Shown: positions 29,192-39,313, counted from the first letter of the stretch. The stretch: DNA of 64,000 bases from Enterobacter kobei (GCF_018323985.1 NZ_AP024590.1:620001-684000); one strand, 5' to 3'. Notes: generated by a model from the letters alone, not told the origin. Made by a program: numbers and translations.

Positions 29192-30058
29192 ATGGCTGGA
29201 CATGACGCACGTACCGGAGGCTGGCTGGCCTCCGCATGGCTCGGATATTCGCTGCTGTTCTGGTTCTATCCGCTGGCCTGGCTGGCGCTGTTAAGCGTCA
29301 CGCAGTGGCAGTTTAGCGGTACGCCGGTCTTTACCGGGCTGAGTAATCTGTTCAGCGTGATGCAGGACGAGCTGTTCTGGACCTCGATGCTCAATGTGCT
29401 GCGCTTTCTGCTGTGGTACATCCCGATTGTTTTTCTCAGCGCGCTGCTGTTTGCCGCCGGTTTAAAGCGCATCACCTTTGGGCGAGGCTTTATCGCGCTG
29501 AGTTTTCTGCTGGCGAACATCTCCTCCGGCGTGGCGTACTCCATTGTCTTCTCGAAGCTGTTCAGCGAGTTCGGCCCGGTGAACGCCGTTTTACGCGATC
29601 TGTTCGGCATTTCCGTGCCCTGGTTTACCAACCCGGACTGCGCAATGCTCTCTATTGCGCTGATCGTCACCTGGAAATTTGTCGGCTATTACGGGCTGAT
29701 ACTTTATTCCGGCATGCTGGCGATCCCGCAGGACATCTACAGCGCCGCGCGGCTGGATAAAACCGGTCGCCTGCGCCAGGCCTGTGCCATCACATTGCCG
29801 ATGATGAACCCGCAGATCGTCATGGTGATGGTGCTGGCGATCACCGTCGCCTTCAGCATCTTTACCGAGCCGTATCTCATCACCGGCGGCGGCCCGCTTA
29901 ACAGTACTACCAGCCCGATGGTGGTGATGTACGAAGTCGCGTTCCAGAAAATGAAACCCAGCTGGGCGGCGACCATGTCGATTATCGTTGCGGCGTGCAG
30001 TTTTCTGCTCATCTGGCTGTTCCGCAAACTGTTTGAAAAGCACATTGAGATCGTCTGA
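29192..30058 (+). CDS. Sugar ABC transporter permease (MalF/UgpA type)
   Basis: 288 residues with six predicted membrane helices. The EAA-like motif is IPQDIYSAARLDKTGRLRQ (residue about 185), where the ATPase docks. It has a short N-terminal region of the MalF/LacF/UgpA family. The ATG at 29192 follows AAGAGG; a GTG three bases earlier is a less likely start. Its stop overlaps the next permease start (TGATG). Confidence 0.9.
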   Translation: MAGHDARTGGWLASAWLGYSLLFWFYPLAWLALLSVTQWQFSGTPVFTGLSNLFSVMQDELFWTSMLNVLRFLLWYIPIVFLSALLFAAGLKRITFGRGFIALSFLLANISSGVAYSIVFSKLFSEFGPVNAVLRDLFGISVPWFTNPDCAMLSIALIVTWKFVGYYGLILYSGMLAIPQDIYSAARLDKTGRLRQACAITLPMMNPQIVMVMVLAITVAFSIFTEPYLITGGGPLNSTTSPMVVMYEVAFQKMKPSWAATMSIIVAACSFLLIWLFRKLFEKHIEIV

Positions 30059-30885
30059 TGAAAACCCTTACCCCCGCCAGTCTGCTTCTCCACGCCGCCA
30101 TGTTTCTCCTCGCACTGAGCTGGCTGTATCCCTTTATCTGGATGGTGATGGCCTCGCTAAAGCCGACGGCGCAGATCTACACCACCAGCCTGTTTGCCGG
30201 TGACGTTTCGCTGGCGAACTATCAGTTTCTGTTTGATAACAGCAACCGCGCCAACAAGCCCTTTATGCGCACGCTGTTTAACTCGCTGTTCGTGTCGCTG
30301 ACCATCACCTTTTGCGTCACGGTTACCGCCATGCTGGTGGGCTACGCGGTGGCGAAAACGGATTTTCGCGGCAAAAACGCCTTCAAAAATCTGCTCATCG
30401 TGCAGATGGTGTTTCCGGCATTTATGTTCATCATTCCGCAGTTTATTTTGATGCGCGAGCTGGGGCTGATTAACAGCTACAGCGCGATGATCCTGCCCTA
30501 TGCCATGAGCGCCTGGGGGATCTTTATGGTTTCCCAGAGTTTTAAAGGCACGCCGAACGACTATATCCACGCCGCAAAACTCGATCGCGCCAGCCTGTGG
30601 GGCATTCTGCGCCACGTGATGATGCCGCTGAACAAATCGATCCTCGCCATTGTGGCGCTGTTCACCTTTTCCACCGCCTGGGACAACTTTCTCTGGCCGC
30701 TGATCGTGATGCGCGATGCCGACAAAATGCCGTTCTCGGTGCTGCTCGCCACCTTCAGCAAATCCTGGGGGATCTATCTTGGCCCGGTGCTGGCCGGTTC
30801 GGTGGTGCAGATGCTGCCGGTGATGCTGCTGTTTATCCTGTTCCGTAAATATTTCCTGCAAGGGATGTCATTGTCACTCAAATAA
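30058..30885 (+). CDS. Sugar ABC transporter permease (MalG/UgpE type)
   Basis: 275 residues with six predicted membrane helices, and the EAA-like motif TPNDYIHAAKLDRASLWGI near residue 165. It ends with the FRKYFLQGMSLSLK tail typical of MalG-type permeases. It is translationally coupled to the preceding permease and lies 10 bases before the GH13 gene. Confidence 0.9.
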   Translation: MKTLTPASLLLHAAMFLLALSWLYPFIWMVMASLKPTAQIYTTSLFAGDVSLANYQFLFDNSNRANKPFMRTLFNSLFVSLTITFCVTVTAMLVGYAVAKTDFRGKNAFKNLLIVQMVFPAFMFIIPQFILMRELGLINSYSAMILPYAMSAWGIFMVSQSFKGTPNDYIHAAKLDRASLWGILRHVMMPLNKSILAIVALFTFSTAWDNFLWPLIVMRDADKMPFSVLLATFSKSWGIYLGPVLAGSVVQMLPVMLLFILFRKYFLQGMSLSLK

Positions 30886-30895
30886 GGAGGGCCGG

Positions 30896-32389
30896 ATGGA
30901 ACCGGTGCGCTGGTGGCAGGAGTGTGTGTTTTATCAAATTTATCTGCCCGCATTTTGCGACGGCAACGCCGACGGACGAGGGGATTTTATTGGCCTTATG
31001 CAGAAGATCGACTATCTGCATGAGTTAGGGATCGGCGGGATCTGGATCACGCCGTTCTACCCGTCGCCGCTGGTGGATAACGGCTATGACATCAGCGACT
31101 ACTGCGCGGTGGATCCGCGCTTCGGGCAGTTTGAGGATTTCAGCCGCGTAGTAGCGGTCTGCCATGCGCGGGGGATCCGCGTGGTGATCGACCTGGTGCT
31201 GAACCATGTCTCCTCCCAGCATCCGTGGTTTGTCGATGCCTGGAATAATCCCGGCAGCCGCTACCGTGACTATTTTATTTTTACCGACCGGCCCAACAAC
31301 TGGCAGTCGTTTTTTTCCGGCAGCGCCTGGACGCCGGAGCCGGATACCGGGCAGTTTTACTACCATAAATTCGCGCCCCAGCAGGTGGATCTCAACTGGC
31401 AGAACCCGCAGGTGGAGCAGGAGATCTACCGGGTGATGGATTTCTGGCTGGCAGCAGGGGTGGATGGTTTTCGCTTCGATGTGATCAACTTTCTCACCAC
31501 CGATGGCATCGGCGCGGATAACCCGGAAAGCGCAGGCGTGCAGGAACATCTTCACGACGTGAACCAGCCGGGATTGATGGACGTGCTGCGTCGTCTGATG
31601 GCGTATGCCCGCGCCAAAGGTGATCTTTTTCTGATCGGTGAAATTGGCAGCGAGGATCTGGCGGTACTTGGCCGCTATCAGGACGCAGATCGGCTGGACG
31701 TGGTGTTTAACTTCAATCTCGGCAGCCAGAAAACCTTCATCCCGCAGGCAATTTTCAGCGCATTAACCGCCATGCATGAACAGCAGCCAGGCCTGCCCAC
31801 GCTGTTTTTTTCCAGCCACGATATGTCGCGCATGATCAGCCGCTTTGGCGAAACTGAACGGGATACGGCACGCGCCCGTGCGGTGCTGGCGCTGCAACTG
31901 ACCGCGCGCGGCGTGCCCTTTATCTATCAGGGCGAGGAGTTCGGCCTGACCGATTTTCGCCCGCAATGCCTTGAAGAAATTGTCGATGTACAGGGCAGGA
32001 CCCATTACCAGACCGCGCGGGCGGCGGGCATGACGGCGGAGCAGGCGCTGGAAATTGCCCTGACGCACACCCGCGACGCTTCCCGTGCGCCGCTGCCCTG
32101 GGGCGATAAAGACGCGCTGTGGAAGGATTACCGCGAGCTGATCGCGCTGCGTAACCGCATTCCGGTACTGCGCCACGGCCAGTACACCTGTCTGACGCTC
32201 ACCGATGACTGTCTCTGGTTTTCCCGCATCACGGCGGACGAGCAGGTGTGGGTGGCGATTAATTTTGGCGCGCCGGTGCGTAATCCGTGGCACACGGTGG
32301 CAGGCGAGGTGCTGTACGGCGACGACGCCCCCTGGCTTGCGAAAAACCAGTTTGTTATCAAAAGGAGTGGTTATGAAAAGGCACAGTGA
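30896..32389 (+). CDS. GH13 alpha-glucosidase-like enzyme
   Basis: 497 residues, with no signal peptide, so cytosolic. It has GH13 region I (VVIDLVLNHVSSQH), region II with the nucleophile Asp (GFRFDVINF, Asp about 198), region III with the acid/base Glu (LIGEIGS, Glu about 250) and region IV with the transition-state Asp (FFSSHDMSR). The usual NHD is SHD here. YQGEEFGLTD follows. The architecture fits oligo-1,6-glucosidase, trehalose-6-phosphate hydrolase or related exo-alpha-glucosidases. A GH13_18-type phosphorylase is a possible alternative. The substrate probably comes from the ABC importer encoded just upstream. Confidence 0.85.
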   Translation: MEPVRWWQECVFYQIYLPAFCDGNADGRGDFIGLMQKIDYLHELGIGGIWITPFYPSPLVDNGYDISDYCAVDPRFGQFEDFSRVVAVCHARGIRVVIDLVLNHVSSQHPWFVDAWNNPGSRYRDYFIFTDRPNNWQSFFSGSAWTPEPDTGQFYYHKFAPQQVDLNWQNPQVEQEIYRVMDFWLAAGVDGFRFDVINFLTTDGIGADNPESAGVQEHLHDVNQPGLMDVLRRLMAYARAKGDLFLIGEIGSEDLAVLGRYQDADRLDVVFNFNLGSQKTFIPQAIFSALTAMHEQQPGLPTLFFSSHDMSRMISRFGETERDTARARAVLALQLTARGVPFIYQGEEFGLTDFRPQCLEEIVDVQGRTHYQTARAAGMTAEQALEIALTHTRDASRAPLPWGDKDALWKDYRELIALRNRIPVLRHGQYTCLTLTDDCLWFSRITADEQVWVAINFGAPVRNPWHTVAGEVLYGDDAPWLAKNQFVIKRSGYEKAQ

Positions 32390-33428
32390 AAATCCGCTCA
32401 TCACGCCTGCTGACGTGGTGCCGTCCTCCCCGGCGATGAAAGTCGAGTGCGTATTTAACGCAGGGGTGACGGAGTATAAGGGCGAGGTGTTGCTGCTGGT
32501 GCGTGTGGCAGAGAGCCTGAAGTGCAGCGATGCGCAGAAAATTGTCGTGCCGCTGCTGGAGCTGCAGGGCGGCGCGTGGGTGGCGACGACGCGTACCTTC
32601 GATCGCGCCGATCCGCGCTACGACTTCAGCGATCCGCGGCTCATCGTACAAAAAAGCGATCCGTCGCAGATCTGGCTGACCTCAATGTCGCATCTGCGGC
32701 TGGCACGCAGTCGCGATGGCGTGAATTTTAGCGTCGCCCGCCAGCCGTTTATCCTCGCTGACAGCCAATATGAACAGTTTGGCTGCGAAGACGCGCGTAT
32801 TACCCGCATCGACGACGCCTGGTATATCAACTACTCGGCGATTTCCCCGCTCGGCATCACCACGGCGCTGGCGATCACCCGCGATTTTGTGACGGTGGAG
32901 AAAAAAGGGCTGATTTTCTGCCCGGATAACCGCGACGTCTGCTTCTTCCCGGAAAAGGTGGGCGGCAAGTACATGGCGCTGACCCGCCCGGCCCCCTGTC
33001 ATTTTGGTCTGCCGGAGATCTGGATCTGCGAATCGCCGGATATGCTGCACTGGGGCAACCACCGCCATTTGCTTGGGCGTTCCGGCGATGCGTGGGACGC
33101 GCGCAAATCCGGCGGCGGCGCGCCGTTGCTGAAAACCGATCGCGGCTGGCTGGAAATTTATCACGGCGTGGATGAAAACCAGCGTTACTGTCTGGGGGCG
33201 TTATTACTGGATGCGGACGATCCGTTGACCATCCTCGCTAAATCCCCCGTGCCGCTGCTGGAACCGGTGGCCCCCTACGAGCGGGAAGGGTTTTTTGGCA
33301 ACGTGGTGTTTACCTGCGGGGCGCTGATCAAGGATGAGACGCTGCACATCTGGTACGGCGCCGCGGATGAGTGTATTGCGCTGGCGACCCTGCCGCTGGA
33401 TGCGCTGTGGCAGCATCTTGGGCTGTAG
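32373..33428 (+). CDS. GH130-family glycoside phosphorylase-like enzyme
   Basis: 351 residues, cytosolic. A five-bladed propeller signature is visible: VFNAGVTEYKGEVLLLVRVAE, then the catalytic-Asp motif GCEDARI (Asp140, normally EDPR or similar), then EIYHGVDE. Characterised GH130 enzymes phosphorolyse beta-mannosidic bonds (mannosylglucose, manno-oligosaccharides, mannosyl-GlcNAc) to mannose 1-phosphate; some members hydrolyse. The ATG at 32373 has AGGAG and overlaps the GH13 stop by 17 bases, indicating coupled translation. A longer frame from 32205 runs inside GH13 and is rejected. The exact bond is not predictable here. Confidence 0.85.
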   Translation: MKRHSENPLITPADVVPSSPAMKVECVFNAGVTEYKGEVLLLVRVAESLKCSDAQKIVVPLLELQGGAWVATTRTFDRADPRYDFSDPRLIVQKSDPSQIWLTSMSHLRLARSRDGVNFSVARQPFILADSQYEQFGCEDARITRIDDAWYINYSAISPLGITTALAITRDFVTVEKKGLIFCPDNRDVCFFPEKVGGKYMALTRPAPCHFGLPEIWICESPDMLHWGNHRHLLGRSGDAWDARKSGGGAPLLKTDRGWLEIYHGVDENQRYCLGALLLDADDPLTILAKSPVPLLEPVAPYEREGFFGNVVFTCGALIKDETLHIWYGAADECIALATLPLDALWQHLGL

Positions 33429-33434
33429 TTTATT

Positions 33435-33464
33435 CCTCGCCCCGGTGAGATAACCGGGGCGAGG
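33435..33464. terminator. Bidirectional terminator hairpin between GH130 gene and patA
   Basis: A perfect 12-bp stem, CCTCGCCCCGGT / ACCGGGGCGAGG, with a 6-base loop separates the convergent genes. T-runs are short on both sides. Confidence 0.75.
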
Positions 33465-33471
33465 GGCAACC

Positions 33472-34852
<1,381 letters not shown>

Positions 34853-34860
34853 AATAAGCT

Positions 34861-34921
34861 CCTGGGAGTGGCGTATCACGCGATACACAAAATAATTATT
34901 GCAGGGAATACGCCACTCCGG
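34861..34921 (-). promoter_or_regulatory. Structured patA 5' leader with mutually exclusive stems
   Basis: On the patA mRNA, GGAGTGGCGTAT (34910-34921) can pair perfectly with ATACGCCACTCC (34867-34878), giving a 12-bp stem that ends directly against the CAGGAG ribosome site. A smaller hairpin GTATC-GCGT-GATAC (34875-34888) uses the same ATAC bases, so both cannot form together. This looks like a translational or attenuation switch. No ligand is evident. The rest of 34922-35209 is AT-rich promoter DNA for patA and aer with no gene seen. Confidence 0.55.
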
Positions 34922-35209
34922 CATGGGCGCTGAAAATCGGGATAAACACCAGGTGGAACCGCAATTGCACAAAATTTAATCGTCCGGCGGGCCTATAAAA
35001 TGCTTTTCATGCCACGGCAAAGCAGCGCTTTTGGGCACAATTTCGCCGATATTGCGCCGATATAGTGCGCATGTTGCCTCTTTATAGGGCAGCGGAAAAA
35101 AGGGGGTATAAGTAGTTTCTGATTGAAAATATTAGAAAATCAAGGACCTGGATGGCCTGAAAATTTCAGGGTTTTATTGCGATTTGCGATCTAAATCAAA
35201 TTTAACATC

Positions 35210-35236
35210 TAAAGATAAACTCATTAGCGCCGAAAT
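35210..35236 (+). promoter_or_regulatory. Flagellar sigma-28 promoter of aer
   Basis: TAAA at 35210-35213, a 15-base spacer and GCCGAAAT at 35229-35236 match the FliA consensus TAAA-N15-GCCGATAA in all four -35 positions and six of eight -10 positions. It lies 53 bases before the aer start. Confidence 0.75.
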
Positions 35237-35288
35237 AACAATTGCCAGAAAAATTAACAGTCAGATAACTCACTGCAAAGGACGCTAC

Positions 35289-36809
35289 ATGCCTGCTCAA
35301 CCCTGGGTCAGCCAGCACGAGTACTCACTCGATGATGACACTACCTTAATGTCTACCACCGATCTTAATAGTTACATCACTCATGCGAATGACACTTTTG
35401 TGCAGGTCAGCGGCTACGAGTTAGATGAACTGATCGGCCAGCCGCACAACCTTGTTCGTCACCCGGATATGCCGAAAGCCGCCTTTGCGGATATGTGGGC
35501 CACCCTGAAACGCGGCGAGCCGTGGAGCGGCATTGTAAAAAACCGCCGCAAAAATGGCGATCACTACTGGGTGCGCGCGAATGCCGTACCGATGGTGCGC
35601 GACGGCAAAGTCACCGGCTATATGTCGATCCGCACTCGCGCTACCGCCGGGGAGATCGCCGCCGTCACGCCGTTGTATCAGGCGCTGAACGAAGGCCGCT
35701 GCAATAAGCGTGTCGATACTGGCCTGGTGGTACGCAAAGGCTGGCTGGGACGCTTGCCCGCGATGCCGCTACGCTGGCGGGTTCGCAGCGTGATGATCGG
35801 GCTGTGGCTGATGCTGGCGACGGCCATGGCCTTGCTGCATACCGGCTGGGCGGTGCAGGGGATTGGCGCGCTGATCATGCTCATTGGCTGCGGCATTTTT
35901 GAGGCGCAGATTGTGCGTCCGGTAGAAAACGTGGCCCGACAGGCACTGAAGGTGGCGACCGGCGAGCGCAATAACGTGCAGCATCTTAACCGCAGCGATG
36001 AACTGGGACTGATCCTGCGATCTGTCGGTCAGCTCGGGCTGATGTGCCGCTGGCTGATTAACGACGTGGCGCACCAGGCGACCGAAGTGCGCGACGGCAG
36101 CGAAACCCTGGCGAAAGGCAATGACGATCTTAACGAGCGCACCCGACAGACCGTAGTTAACGTGCAGCAGACCGTCACCACCATGAGCCAGATGGCCGCC
36201 TCGGTGCAGAATAATTCCGCCACCGCCGCCGCCGCGGATAAACTCTCCATTGAGGCCAGCAACGCCGCCAGTCACGGCGGGCGGGCGATGGACACGGTGG
36301 TGAAAACCATGGATGAGATCGCCGACAGCACGCAGCGCATCGGCTCTATTACCTCGCTGATTAACGACATTGCCTTCCAGACCAATATTCTGGCGCTGAA
36401 TGCCGCCGTGGAAGCGGCCCGTGCGGGCGAGCAGGGGAAAGGCTTTGCCGTGGTCGCAGGCGAAGTGCGTCATCTTGCCAGCCGCAGCGCCAGCGCCGCC
36501 AACGACATTCGCAAGCTGATTGATGCCAGCGCCAGCAAGGTACAGTCGGGGTCGCAGCAGGTGCACGCCGCGGGCGCGACCATGGATAATATCGTCGAGC
36601 AGGTGCAGAACGTTACGCAGCTGATCGCGCAGATCAGCCACTCGACCTCTGAGCAGGCGGCGGGGCTGTCAGATCTGACGCGCGCCGTGGCCGAGCTGGA
36701 TACCATCACGCAGAAAAATGCCGGCCTGGTGGAAGTCAGCGCCCAGGTATCAGCGATGGTGAAACAGCGCGCCAGCCGTCTGGAAGAGGCAGTCACCGTC
36801 CTGCACTAA
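35289..36809 (+). CDS. aer: Aerotaxis and redox receptor Aer
   Basis: 506 residues, the exact length of E. coli Aer. The N-terminal PAS domain binds FAD (NSYITHANDTFVQVSGY; YWVRANAVPMVRDGKVTGYMSIRT). A hydrophobic membrane anchor (residues about 165-202) is followed by HAMP and the methyl-accepting signalling domain with the hairpin tip motif INDIAFQTNILALNAAVEAARAGEQGKGFAVVAGEVR. It senses redox state through FAD and signals to CheA. The ATG at 35289 matches the family; a longer upstream frame is not supported. Confidence 0.96.
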   Translation: MPAQPWVSQHEYSLDDDTTLMSTTDLNSYITHANDTFVQVSGYELDELIGQPHNLVRHPDMPKAAFADMWATLKRGEPWSGIVKNRRKNGDHYWVRANAVPMVRDGKVTGYMSIRTRATAGEIAAVTPLYQALNEGRCNKRVDTGLVVRKGWLGRLPAMPLRWRVRSVMIGLWLMLATAMALLHTGWAVQGIGALIMLIGCGIFEAQIVRPVENVARQALKVATGERNNVQHLNRSDELGLILRSVGQLGLMCRWLINDVAHQATEVRDGSETLAKGNDDLNERTRQTVVNVQQTVTTMSQMAASVQNNSATAAAADKLSIEASNAASHGGRAMDTVVKTMDEIADSTQRIGSITSLINDIAFQTNILALNAAVEAARAGEQGKGFAVVAGEVRHLASRSASAANDIRKLIDASASKVQSGSQQVHAAGATMDNIVEQVQNVTQLIAQISHSTSEQAAGLSDLTRAVAELDTITQKNAGLVEVSAQVSAMVKQRASRLEEAVTVLH

Positions 36810-36821
36810 GTCCTCGCCTGC

Positions 36822-36854
36822 ACCGCTTTTCTCGCCCGGGAAAAGCGGTTTTTT
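36822..36854 (+). terminator. Rho-independent terminator after aer
   Basis: A stem ACCGCTTTT / AAAAGCGGT with loop CTCGCCCGGG is followed by six T. It lies 13 bases after the aer stop. The 36855-37053 region beyond is AT-rich with no gene seen. Confidence 0.9.
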
Positions 36855-37053
36855 GCCTCCTGTACTCTCCCTCTCTTGTTATCTTTATGTAAATTTATAT
36901 TTCATTGTTGTTAATTTAATATTAAAAGCAGAACGCTTTTTGATCGAAATATATAGCGATTACGGATCTTCATTACGCTATTTTTCGCCTGACAGCAATG
37001 CGCAGGAGAATATTCTTTTCGTGCGGTGATAAATAAAAAAACGATCAAAGTCA

Positions 37054-37080
37054 TAAAGTTAGATAAAACGTTACCGATAA
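37054..37080 (+). promoter_or_regulatory. Flagellar sigma-28 promoter of the second chemoreceptor gene
   Basis: TAAA at 37054-37057, a 15-base spacer and ACCGATAA at 37073-37080 match FliA consensus in eleven of twelve positions. It is 40 bases before the chemoreceptor start, so the gene belongs to the flagellar regulon. Confidence 0.8.
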
Positions 37081-37120
37081 CGTGTCCTGTGCATGTCCAT
37101 TTAATAACCAGGGAAAAAAT

Positions 37121-38680
37121 ATGTTCTTACATGATGTTAAGATCAGCACAAAATTATTTCTGGCTTTCGGAATTTTTATTGTGTTGATGGTGGTGAGTTC
37201 CAGTCTGTCGCTGTTCAGTCTGAATCGGGCCAACAATGGGATGCAGGACATCGTTAATCGTGATTATCCCACGACGGTGAAGGCCAATCAGTTGATTGAG
37301 AACTTTCAGGAGTTTGTCAGCACGCAGCAGTTGATGGTGCTGGACACTGACGGGAAGTGGAGCGGCGAATCCCAAAAGCACCTGACCGCGCTTAGCGGCA
37401 ACATTACCGTGCTGCTCGACGATCTCAGCAGCGCGCTGCGCGATCGCGACTCGCAACGCATCCTCAGTGAACTGCGCCAGATTCGCCAGCAGTATCTGGA
37501 CTCGCGCTTCCGTATTCTGGAGGCGGTGAAAAATAAAGATACTCAAGCGGCAGTGGAAGAGATGATGAACAACACGCTGCCGGTCCAGCGCGCATATAAA
37601 GAGAAAGTGCAGCAGTTGATTGCCGTACAGGACAACAATATGCGCAGCGCCGGTAAGCTGGTGGAGCATGACTTTAAATCCAACCGCACGATGCTGGTTC
37701 TGCTGGCGTTGATCAGCATTGGTCTCGGCAGCCTGATGGGCTGGCTGATTGTGCGCGCCATTACCCGTCCACTGGTGCAGGCGGTGCAGTTTGCCGAAGC
37801 CATTGCCGGCGGCGATCTCACTCAGCACATTGACGTGAAGCACCGGGACGAAACCGGCGTACTGCTCAGCGCGCTGGTGGCGATGAAATCACGCCTGTTC
37901 GAGATTGTGCAGGAAGTGCAGAACGGCTCGGAGAACATCTCCAGCGCTGCCGCACAGATTGTGGCGGGCAACCAGGATCTGGCCGCCCGTACTGAAGAGC
38001 AGGCCAGCTCGGTTGAGCAGACCGCCGCCTCAATGGAGCAGATCACCGCTACGGTGAAAAACACCAGTGAACACACGACCGAAGCGACGCAGCTCTCTGC
38101 CGAAGCGGCGACGGTGGTGAAAAATAACGGTCAGATGATGAAACAGGTGACCGAGAAAATGCGCGTCATCAACGACACCTCTGACCGCATGTCCGACATC
38201 ATCAACCTGATCGACTCCATCGCTTTCCAGACCAATATTCTGGCGCTCAATGCGGCGGTGGAAGCGGCGCGCGCCGGTGAGCACGGGCGTGGCTTTGCGG
38301 TCGTGGCAGGTGAAGTGCGTCAGCTGGCGGGCAAAACGGCGTCTTCCGCCAGTGAGATCCGCCATCTGATCGAAAGCTCTACTGCACAGGCGCGCGATGG
38401 CATGGCGCTGGTGGAAAAAGCGGGCGGCCTGATCAACGGTATGGTCAGCAATGTGGAAGAGATGGACACCATTCTGCGCCAGATCGGTCACGCCAGCCGT
38501 GAACAGACGGAAGGCATTTCGCAGATCAACAGCGCCATTGGCCTGATTGACTCCACCACCCAGCAGAACGCCAGCCTGGTGGAAGAGTCGGTGGCGGCCG
38601 CCGCGTCGCTGAGCGACCAGGCCTCGCATCTGAAAGGCCTGGTCAGCGTGTTCCGCGTACGCCGCGAGGCAATGGCTTAA
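37121..38680 (+). CDS. Methyl-accepting chemotaxis protein (4-helix-bundle sensor)
   Basis: 519 residues. Two membrane helices (residues about 8-30 and 190-212) frame a periplasmic four-helix-bundle ligand domain (4HB_MCP type). HAMP (RAITRPLVQAVQFAEAIAGGDL) and a full methyl-accepting domain follow, with the tip INLIDSIAFQTNILALNAAVEAARAGEHGRGF. The C-terminus (VSVFRVRREAMA) lacks the NWETF-type CheR/CheB tether of Tsr and Tar, so it is a low-abundance type receptor. The ligand is unknown. It does not have an obvious E. coli counterpart at this site. Confidence 0.92.
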   Translation: MFLHDVKISTKLFLAFGIFIVLMVVSSSLSLFSLNRANNGMQDIVNRDYPTTVKANQLIENFQEFVSTQQLMVLDTDGKWSGESQKHLTALSGNITVLLDDLSSALRDRDSQRILSELRQIRQQYLDSRFRILEAVKNKDTQAAVEEMMNNTLPVQRAYKEKVQQLIAVQDNNMRSAGKLVEHDFKSNRTMLVLLALISIGLGSLMGWLIVRAITRPLVQAVQFAEAIAGGDLTQHIDVKHRDETGVLLSALVAMKSRLFEIVQEVQNGSENISSAAAQIVAGNQDLAARTEEQASSVEQTAASMEQITATVKNTSEHTTEATQLSAEAATVVKNNGQMMKQVTEKMRVINDTSDRMSDIINLIDSIAFQTNILALNAAVEAARAGEHGRGFAVVAGEVRQLAGKTASSASEIRHLIESSTAQARDGMALVEKAGGLINGMVSNVEEMDTILRQIGHASREQTEGISQINSAIGLIDSTTQQNASLVEESVAAAASLSDQASHLKGLVSVFRVRREAMA

Positions 38681-39195
38681 TCCAGCTGTGAAATCTCCAG
38701 CGCCGCGCGATCGATCACCGCGATGATCTGCTCCAGCTGCGCGGCGCTGACGTTTTCCTGATTCACTTTCCGATCCAGTACGGCTTTAAAGTTATCCAGT
38801 GCGCGTTTCATCTGCGGATCTTTACGCAGCAGATACCCGACGCTGCGGGCTTTAATGCGTGCCTGGATCTGGCCGAGCTGTTCTACGTTTTCCAGCAGCC
38901 ACTGCTTACCGGCAGCGGTAATGGCAATTTTTTTACGCCCGCCGTCTTCCTCATCGATCACGATAAACCCTTGCTCCTGCAAAAAATCCAGCGTCGGATA
39001 GATCACCCCCGGGCTTGGCGTGTAATGCCCGTGCGTCAGTTGCTCAATCGCCTTGATCAACTCGTAACCGTGGCTGACGCTATGGGTCAAAATATCCAGG
39101 ATGAGCAGACGCAGATCGCCATGCCCAAAAAAGCGCGGACGGCGGCTGCCGTGCCCGTGGTGATCATGATCCTGCGGATCGTGAGCGTGTCGCAT
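38677..39195 (-). CDS. yqjI: PadR-family nickel-responsive repressor YqjI
   Basis: 172 residues (E. coli YqjI 207). A His-rich metal-binding N-terminus (MRHAHDPQDHDHHGHGS) is followed by a PadR winged helix (LRLLILDILTHSVSHGYELI; YTPSPGVIYPTLDFLQEQGF) and a helical dimerisation region. In E. coli YqjI senses nickel and represses yqjH and itself. The N-terminal tail here is shorter. Its stop codon overlaps the stop of the convergent chemoreceptor gene. Two AT palindromes upstream are its likely operators. Confidence 0.94.
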   Translation of the reverse strand: MRHAHDPQDHDHHGHGSRRPRFFGHGDLRLLILDILTHSVSHGYELIKAIEQLTHGHYTPSPGVIYPTLDFLQEQGFIVIDEEDGGRKKIAITAAGKQWLLENVEQLGQIQARIKARSVGYLLRKDPQMKRALDNFKAVLDRKVNQENVSAAQLEQIIAVIDRAALEISQLD

Positions 39196-39313
39196 CGCGT
39201 AAACCTCGTTATTTAGATATATCTAATTTTGCTTGCCTTCCTGGCAATTAGCAATCATTATCATTTAAAACTAAATCAGATATATCGTTTTTAACGTGAC
39301 GAAGGCTAAAAAA
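39196..39313. promoter_or_regulatory. yqjI-yqjH divergent promoter with YqjI boxes and a Fur box
   Basis: TTAGATATATCTAA at 39213-39226 is a perfect 14-bp palindrome. AATCAGATATATCGTTTT at 39274-39291 carries a second related core, TAGATATATC versus CAGATATATC. They fit YqjI operators for both genes. Between them, GCAATCATTATCATTT (39251-39266) matches the Fur consensus well. yqjH is known to be controlled by Fur and YqjI in E. coli. Confidence 0.7.

Noticed and set aside
34922..35100. Sigma-54 promoter for patA
   Set aside because: patA is sigma-54 dependent in E. coli, but I found no GG-N10-GC element with good flanks; TGGCATGAAAAGCAT has the wrong spacing.
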